The position numbers and the translations under genes are program-made. 64,000 nt of DNA from Murinocardiopsis flavida (lineage in GTDB: Bacteria > Actinomycetota > Actinomycetes > Streptosporangiales > Streptosporangiaceae). Shown here piece by piece: positions 58,932-64,000 of the stretch; positions within the stretch are counted from its first letter, which is position 1; the number at the start of each line of letters is the position of its first letter. Under the pieces are notes generated by a model, which had not been told where the DNA came from, did no database searches, and was given only the letters and a program-made list of their open reading frames with translations. The DNA lies in the NCBI RefSeq assembly GCF_003014485.1, contig NZ_PYGA01000013.1:124001-188000 (forward strand), given 5' to 3'.

Positions 58932-61046
58932 CTAGCCGACTTTCCACAGGTGTACGGTGCCGTCGCTGTGGCCGGCGGCGACTGTGCCGCCGTCCGGGCT
59001 GAACCCCACCGAATCCACCCGCTCCTCGGCCGAGAACACGGCGTTCTCTTTCCAGGTGTCGGTGTCCCATAACCGCACGGTTCCGTCGCCGTCGCCGGTG
59101 GCGAGTGCGGCGCCGTCCGGGCTGAATGCCAGCGAGAACGTGCATACCCGCTTCGGGAGCGTGGTGTCCTCCGCCCAGGTGCCGGTGTCCCACATCCGCA
59201 CGGTGCCGCTTGAGCACGCGGCGAGCTTGGATCCGTCCGGGCTGAACACCACCGACTCGAACGAGGGGTCGTTCTTGGCGATGATGTCGATCTCGTCGCC
59301 GGTGTCGGTGTCCCACAGGCGGATGGCCCCGCCGTCGCTGTCCTCGAACACCTCGGCCGTGTCGACCGCCGTGCCGGTGGCGAGGGTCGCGCCGTCCGGG
59401 CTGAACGCCAGCGAGGTGATGTAGTCCGGGGGTCCGCTGAGTTTGTCGGTCTCCTCCTCGGCGTCGGTGTCCCACAACCGCACATTGCCGACCGGGTCGC
59501 TGGTGGCGAGGGTGGTGCCGTCGGAACTGAACGCCACTGAGGTGATCCACTCGTCGTCGGCGAGGGTGCTGGTCTCCTCCCAGGTATCGCTGTCCCACAG
59601 CTGGACCGATTCGTGGGCGGTGGCGAGCCTGGAGCCGTCGGGGTCGAACGCCACCACAGGGGACCCCATGGTTTGCAGGCTCTTGTCGTCGATGAGGGTG
59701 GTGGTCTCTTTCCAGGTATCGGTGTCCCACAGCCGCACGGAGAATTTCGTGTCGCTGGTGGCGAGTGTGGTGCCGTCGGGGCTGAACACCACCGAGTTCA
59801 CCGCATCCTCGTGTCCGGTGAGGGTGGCAGCGGGTTCGGGGGGCGCGGCGGGGGAGCCGGGCCGGTCGTCCTCGCCTCCGGTGCGCAGGGCGACGACGCC
59901 CGCGGTGATGACGGTGGTGACCACCGCGAGGGCGGCGGCGATGAGCCAGGCCCGCTTCAGCCGCGGCCGCACGGGTCCGTCGGTCGGTCTGTCGGCCGCA
60001 GTGTGCGGCAAGGGGGCGCTCGTGGCGGGTCCGGCCGCCACGAGGGTCGGGGCCGGAGGATGCGTGGCGGGCTCGGCCGCCGCGAAGGTCGGGACCGGGG
60101 CGCCCGTGGCGGGTTCGGCTTCTATGAAGGTCGGGGCCGGAGGACGCGTGGTCGGTTCGGACCCTCCGGGACCTTCGGAGGGCCGGGCGGTGTCGGGTGG
60201 CCGCCCGACGACCCCGACGCCCTCGACGCCCCCGACACCCCCGGCGTCAATGGTGCCGAAGCGGGCGAGGACCGCCTCGGGGGTGGGCCGCTGGTCCGGG
60301 TCGGGGTTCCAGCAGCCGAGGATGACCTCGCGGGTGCGGGGGTCGACATCGCCCGGGTCGGGGGGCGGGCCGATGAGGCGGCGGACCGTCGCGGCCATGG
60401 AGTCCCCGTTGAAGGGGTTGTCGCCGGTGGCGGCGTAGGCGAGGACCGTACCGAGGGAGAACATGTCCGAAGCCGGACCGACGTGGGAGTTCTCAGTCTG
60501 CTCGGGCGACATGTAGGGGAGGGTGCCGAACACCGCTTCGCGGGTGGTCAGGCTCTCGGAGTCCAGCGGCCGGGCGATACCGAAGTCGATGATGCGGGGC
60601 CCGTCATCGCTGAGGATGATGTTCCCCGGTTTGAGATCGCGATGGACCAGCCCGCGGTCGTGCACCGCCTTGAGCCCCTCGGCCAGCCCGACCGCCAGCG
60701 CGTACAGGGCGGGCGGCATGATCGGGCCGCCGTCGCGAACCGCCTGGTGCAGCGTTGGGCCGGGGATGTAGGCGGTGGCGATCCACGCGGGATCACCCGC
60801 AGGGTCGGCGTCGACGACCGGGGCCGTGTGGAACCCGCCCACCCGGCGCGCGGCATCGACCTCGCGGGCGAATCGGACGCGGAAGTCGCCCTCCCGCACC
60901 AGTGCGGGGCGGATGACCTTGACGGCGACGTGGCGCCCCGAAGGAGTGGTGGCGAGATAGACCCGGCCCATACCGCCTTCGCCCAGACGGTGGGTGAGTT
61001 GATAGCCGCCGATGCGCGCGGGATCGGACGGCTCCAGCGGCTCCAC
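58932..61046 (-). CDS. Membrane Ser/Thr protein kinase fused to a WD40 propeller
   Basis: About 704 residues. The kinase domain (about 12-265) has GEGGMGRVY (22-30), K43, HRDLKPGN with D137, DFGIARP with D155 and the activation-loop end GTLPYMSPE, all intact. An Ala/Pro/Thr linker with about three 17-residue repeats (299-345) leads to a membrane helix (about 366-387) and seven WD40 blades (SVVFSPDGTTLATSD, VRLWDTDTW type) to the end. The propeller is presumably outside the membrane and may sense or bind a ligand. The GTG at 61046 (VEPLEPSDPARIGGY) is the usual start of such kinases, with GGAG 9 bp ahead; an ATG at 61115 is an alternative. Confidence 0.9.
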   Translation of the reverse strand: MEPLEPSDPARIGGYQLTHRLGEGGMGRVYLATTPSGRHVAVKVIRPALVREGDFRVRFAREVDAARRVGGFHTAPVVDADPAGDPAWIATAYIPGPTLHQAVRDGGPIMPPALYALAVGLAEGLKAVHDRGLVHRDLKPGNIILSDDGPRIIDFGIARPLDSESLTTREAVFGTLPYMSPEQTENSHVGPASDMFSLGTVLAYAATGDNPFNGDSMAATVRRLIGPPPDPGDVDPRTREVILGCWNPDPDQRPTPEAVLARFGTIDAGGVGGVEGVGVVGRPPDTARPSEGPGGSEPTTRPPAPTFIEAEPATGAPVPTFAAAEPATHPPAPTLVAAGPATSAPLPHTAADRPTDGPVRPRLKRAWLIAAALAVVTTVITAGVVALRTGGEDDRPGSPAAPPEPAATLTGHEDAVNSVVFSPDGTTLATSDTKFSVRLWDTDTWKETTTLIDDKSLQTMGSPVVAFDPDGSRLATAHESVQLWDSDTWEETSTLADDEWITSVAFSSDGTTLATSDPVGNVRLWDTDAEEETDKLSGPPDYITSLAFSPDGATLATGTAVDTAEVFEDSDGGAIRLWDTDTGDEIDIIAKNDPSFESVVFSPDGSKLAACSSGTVRMWDTGTWAEDTTLPKRVCTFSLAFSPDGAALATGDGDGTVRLWDTDTWKENAVFSAEERVDSVGFSPDGGTVAAGHSDGTVHLWKVG

Positions 61047-61193
61047 CCCGGCTGTCTCCCTCCAAGGCGCTCGGAACCGGTCCGGAGCGCAATCTTTCCC
61101 CGCCACGCTCGGCATGGCGCCCTTATCGTAGCCACAGCGAATTCGGGCACGCACGACATGTCACCGGATCGCAACCGATGCCTCGAACGTCCC

Positions 61194-61335
61194 CAATGCC
61201 GTTGACTTAACGGGGGCGAGGGCGATTCAACGACCTTGGTGGCCTTGGGCGGCGGGGGTCGGCTGCCGCGACGGCAACCTCCGTCTCCACCCGGGCCCAC
61301 GAGCACTCCATCGCTCACTAAATCAACGGCATTGC
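61194..61335. mobile_element. 142-bp MITE with 10-bp target duplication
   Basis: The ends CAATGCCGTTGACTTA and complement CAATGCCGTTGATTTA are inverted repeats (about 12 bp perfect, 15 of 16). The sequence CGAACGTCCC is found directly before (61184-61193) and directly after (61336-61345), a perfect target-site duplication. The interior has no coding capacity. It is a non-autonomous element that would need a transposase in trans; 10-bp duplications occur in IS4-type families, which I suggest as the source by inference. Confidence 0.85.
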
Positions 61336-61441
61336 GAACGTCCCCTGACACGCGCGCGGGGCCGCCGGATCTCCCCCGATCCGACGGCCCCGCGCTTCCA
61401 CAATGGTCTTACTTGTTGCTCCTCAGAGTCCCTCAGGGCCC

Positions 61442-63850
61442 TCAGGCGGCGACGGCCGCCGCGCTGTGCGCGGGCTCAAGGGCGATCTCAAGGACCTCCC
61501 GGACGTCGCTCACCGGGTGGACGGTGAGCTGGGTCAGGACGTCCTCGGGGACGTCGTCCAGGTCGGGCTCGTTGCGCGCCGGGATCAGCACCGTGGTGGC
61601 GCCCGCCCGGTGCGCGGCGAGCAGCTTCTGCTTCACCCCGCCAATGGGCAGCACACGGCCGGTGAGGGAGACCTCGCCGGTCATGGCCACCTCCGAGCGC
61701 ACCGGCCGCCCCGACAGCAGCGACGCCAGTGCCGTGGTCATGGTGACCCCGGCGCTCGGCCCGTCCTTGGGGATGGCGCCCGCGGGGACGTGGACGTGCA
61801 CGCCCCGTTCCTTCAGGTCGCCCACCGGCAGCTCCAGCTCCGCACCGCGCGAACGCAGGTACGACAGCGCGATCTGCGCGGACTCCTTCATGACGTCGCC
61901 GAGCTGGCCGGTGAGGTTGAGCCCGCTCGCCCCCGACTCGGCGTCGGCGAGCGACGCCTCGACGAACAGCACGTCCCCTCCCGCGCCCGTGACGGCCAGC
62001 CCGGTGGCGACGCCGGGCACGGACGTGCGCTCGGCCGACTCCGGGGTGTGCTTGGGCCGCCCGATGTAGTCGCGCAACTGGGCGTCGCCGATGGCCACCG
62101 GCAGGTCCAGTTCGCCCAGCCCGGAGCGCGCGGCGACCTTGCGCAGGATTCGCGCGATGGAGCGCTCCAGCGAGCGCACCCCCGCTTCCCGCGTGTACTC
62201 GGCCGCGACGCGGCGCAGCGCCTCGTCGTCGACGGCGACCTCGGAGCTTTCGAGCCCGGCCCGTTCGAGCTGGCGCGGCAGCAGGTGGTCGCGGGCGATC
62301 TCGACCTTCTCCTCCTCGGTGTAGCCGTCGAGCTCCACCAGCTCCATCCGGTCCAGCAGCGGGCCGGGGATGGACTCCAGGGAGTTCGCCGTGGCGAGGA
62401 ACACCACGTCCGAAAGGTCGAGGTCGACCTCCAGGTAGTGGTCCCGGAAGGTGTGGTTCTGCGCCGGGTCGAGCACCTCCAGCAGCGCCGACGCGGGGTC
62501 GCCGCGGAAGTCCGCGCCGAGCTTGTCGACCTCGTCCAGCAGGATGACGGGGTTCATCGTGCCCGCCTCCTTGATGGCGCGGACGATGCGGCCGGGCAGC
62601 GCGCCGACGTAGGTGCGCCGGTGGCCGCGGATCTCCGCCTCGTCGCGGACACCGCCCAGGGCGACCCGGGTGAAGGAGCGGCCCATGGCGCGGGCCACCG
62701 ACTCGCCCAGCGAGGTCTTGCCGACACCGGGCGGGCCCACGAGGGCGAGCACGGCGCCGCTGCGGCGGCCGCCGATGACGCCGAGGCCGCGGTCCTGGCG
62801 GCGCTTGCGCACCGCGAGGTACTCCACGATGCGCTCCTTGACGTCGTGGAGCCCGGCGTGGTCGGCGTCGAGGATCTCCCGCGCCGTCGCGATGGAGTCG
62901 GCCGCCTCGGAGTCCTCGGTGCGCGTGTTCCACGGCAGGTCGAGGATGGTGTCGAGCCAGGTGCGGATCCAGCCGGACTCCGGGTTGGAGTCGCCGGCCC
63001 GCTCCAGCTTGTCGACCTCGGCGAGGGCGGCCTTGCGCACGTCGCCGGGGAGGTCGGCCTCCTCGACGCGCTGCCGGTAGTCGTCCTCCTCGTTGCCGGG
63101 CTTGCCGTCGAGCTCGTTGAGCTCCTTGCGGACGGCTTCGAGCTGGCGGCGCAGCAGGAACTCGCGCTGCTGCTTGTCGACGCCCTCTTGGACGTCCTTG
63201 TTGATGGTCTCGGTGACGTCGAGTTCGGCGAGGTAGTCGCGGGTCCAGGCGGTGATCCGCTCCAGCCGCTCACCGACGTCGTAGGTCTCCAGCAGCTCGA
63301 CCTTCTGCGCGGTGCTGAGGAACGGGGAGTAGCCGCCGCGGTCGGCGAGCTTGCCGGGGTCGTCGAGCTGCTGGATGGCGTCGAGCAGCTGCCACGCGTT
63401 GCGCTTCTGGAGGTAGGCGCCGAGGAGCGTCTTGTACTCGCGGGCCTGCTCCTGGAGCTTCCCGGAGTAGCCGCCTTCGGGGGTGTCGTCGTGGGTGGCG
63501 GCCTCGACCCACAGGGCGGCGCCCGGCCCGGTGGTCCCGCTGCCCACGCGGGCGCGGGAGATGCCGCGCACCACGGCGGCGGGTTCGCCGCCGGGGGTGC
63601 GGCCCACCTGCTCCACGACCGCCACGGTTCCGACGGCGGTGTAGGAGCCGTCGATGCGGGGAACCAGGAGCACCTGGGCTGCGGGGGCCGAGCGGATGCC
63701 CGGTGCCGCGGCGGACCGCTCGGCACCGGCCTGGGCGGCCTCGATGGCGGAGCGCACCTCCGTTTCGGAGATGTCGACCGGGACGACCATCCCGGGCAGC
63801 ACCGCTTCGTCATCGAGGGGCAGGACCGGCAGTGTCAGCGTCTCGCTCAT
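61442..63850 (-). CDS. lon: ATP-dependent Lon protease
   Basis: About 802 residues. The N-terminal substrate-binding domain begins [19 protein letters not shown]; the ATPase has [27 protein letters not shown] and [20 protein letters not shown]; the protease domain has the catalytic dyad KDGPSAGV (S699) and [10 protein letters not shown] (K742). AAGGAGG precedes the ATG at 63850. It degrades misfolded and regulatory proteins in the cytoplasm. A HAIR operator lies 13 bp upstream, so heat-shock control by HspR is likely, as in Streptomyces. Confidence 0.96.
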   Translation of the reverse strand: MSETLTLPVLPLDDEAVLPGMVVPVDISETEVRSAIEAAQAGAERSAAAPGIRSAPAAQVLLVPRIDGSYTAVGTVAVVEQVGRTPGGEPAAVVRGISRARVGSGTTGPGAALWVEAATHDDTPEGGYSGKLQEQAREYKTLLGAYLQKRNAWQLLDAIQQLDDPGKLADRGGYSPFLSTAQKVELLETYDVGERLERITAWTRDYLAELDVTETINKDVQEGVDKQQREFLLRRQLEAVRKELNELDGKPGNEEDDYRQRVEEADLPGDVRKAALAEVDKLERAGDSNPESGWIRTWLDTILDLPWNTRTEDSEAADSIATAREILDADHAGLHDVKERIVEYLAVRKRRQDRGLGVIGGRRSGAVLALVGPPGVGKTSLGESVARAMGRSFTRVALGGVRDEAEIRGHRRTYVGALPGRIVRAIKEAGTMNPVILLDEVDKLGADFRGDPASALLEVLDPAQNHTFRDHYLEVDLDLSDVVFLATANSLESIPGPLLDRMELVELDGYTEEEKVEIARDHLLPRQLERAGLESSEVAVDDEALRRVAAEYTREAGVRSLERSIARILRKVAARSGLGELDLPVAIGDAQLRDYIGRPKHTPESAERTSVPGVATGLAVTGAGGDVLFVEASLADAESGASGLNLTGQLGDVMKESAQIALSYLRSRGAELELPVGDLKERGVHVHVPAGAIPKDGPSAGVTMTTALASLLSGRPVRSEVAMTGEVSLTGRVLPIGGVKQKLLAAHRAGATTVLIPARNEPDLDDVPEDVLTQLTVHPVSDVREVLEIALEPAHSAAAVAA

Positions 63851-63862
63851 GAACCCTCCTTG

Positions 63863-63881
63863 TTGAGTCACTCAGACTCAA
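63863..63881. promoter_or_regulatory. HAIR operator (HspR site) before lon
   Basis: TTGAGT-n7-ACTCAA at 63863-63881 matches the HspR inverted repeat CTTGAGT-n7-ACTCAAG at all 12 core positions. HspR represses lon, dnaK and clpB in actinomycetes. The site lies 13 bp upstream of the lon ATG, inside or next to the promoter. The rest of the window to 64000 shows no gene. Confidence 0.85.
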
Positions 63882-64000
63882 TAAAGAAGAGCCCGGGTTT
63901 GTTCCTCGCTTCGTGTTCGCCCACAGCGATGTCCCGCAGTGTCCCGAATCGGTGACACCGCGGTACCGGGATCCGCCGTGCCGCGCGTCCTTTTGCCGGG

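Overview
The window is very GC-rich, uses GTG and occasional TTG starts, and carries gene families typical of filamentous Actinomycetota: helix-turn-helix/DUF5753 regulators paired with DUF397 proteins, DUF6879, ECF41 and ECF42 sigma factors, a WD40-fused Ser/Thr kinase, and HspR- and DasR-type operators. I infer an actinomycete, possibly Streptosporangiales/Nocardiopsaceae-like; nothing in the window fixes the genus. It looks like ordinary chromosome (citrate synthase and Lon are present), with several small mobile or repeated elements between genes.

Layout. 61-5541: an operon for uptake of an amino-sugar glycan (lipoprotein binding protein, two permeases) ending in a GH89 alpha-N-acetylglucosaminidase, with a DasR-like operator in front. 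5762-7530: a YeeE/YedE sulfur-compound transporter plus a small membrane protein, possibly preceded by a leader peptide. 8233-21151: an L-rhamnose catabolism cluster: glycerol dehydrogenase-like gene, LacI regulator, then divergently a complete rhamnose ABC transporter (ATPase, two permeases, binding protein), rhamnose isomerase, aldolase/dehydrogenase fusion and rhamnulokinase. LacI-type AAACGTT sites lie in front of the transporter and the isomerase.

21423-32938: mixed accessory genes. An NmrA/SnoaL fusion and its likely regulator; a 31-codon peptide gene translationally coupled to a protein-isoaspartate-methyltransferase homologue (a candidate aspartimide/imiditide-type RiPP); a P-loop protein; DUF397/DUF5753/DUF6879 regulator modules; an ECF42 sigma factor with a YCII-domain partner. 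33317-45805: a zinc dehydrogenase, a cupin protein, a pilin-signal/Hint polymorphic toxin with an overlapping CPCC-domain gene (candidate immunity), an orphan LolD-like ATPase, a PQQ-type propeller protein, a LysE exporter, an acetyl-xylan-esterase-like hydrolase, citrate synthase, and a NarL-type two-component system.

46179-53822: a methyltransferase, an oxidoreductase with an ECF41 sigma factor, and a copper-resistance group (DUF6153, DUF305 lipoprotein, CopB P-type ATPase) joined by two CsoR-like operators. 53971-54075 encodes what looks like a circularly permuted tRNA-like RNA: the T-arm half precedes the D-arm half, the acceptor stem is closed by a UUCG loop, and the open end lies at the anticodon stem. 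54370-63881: a phosphotransferase, a TetR regulator, another DUF5753/DUF397 pair, the kinase-WD40 protein, a 142-bp MITE with a perfect 10-bp target duplication, and Lon protease behind an HspR (HAIR) operator.

Several non-coding gaps (about 7.8, 19.4, 21.3, 30.5 and 50.8-51.3 kb) share one family of hairpin-forming repeats. Functional assignments rest on motifs read by eye; no database search was possible.
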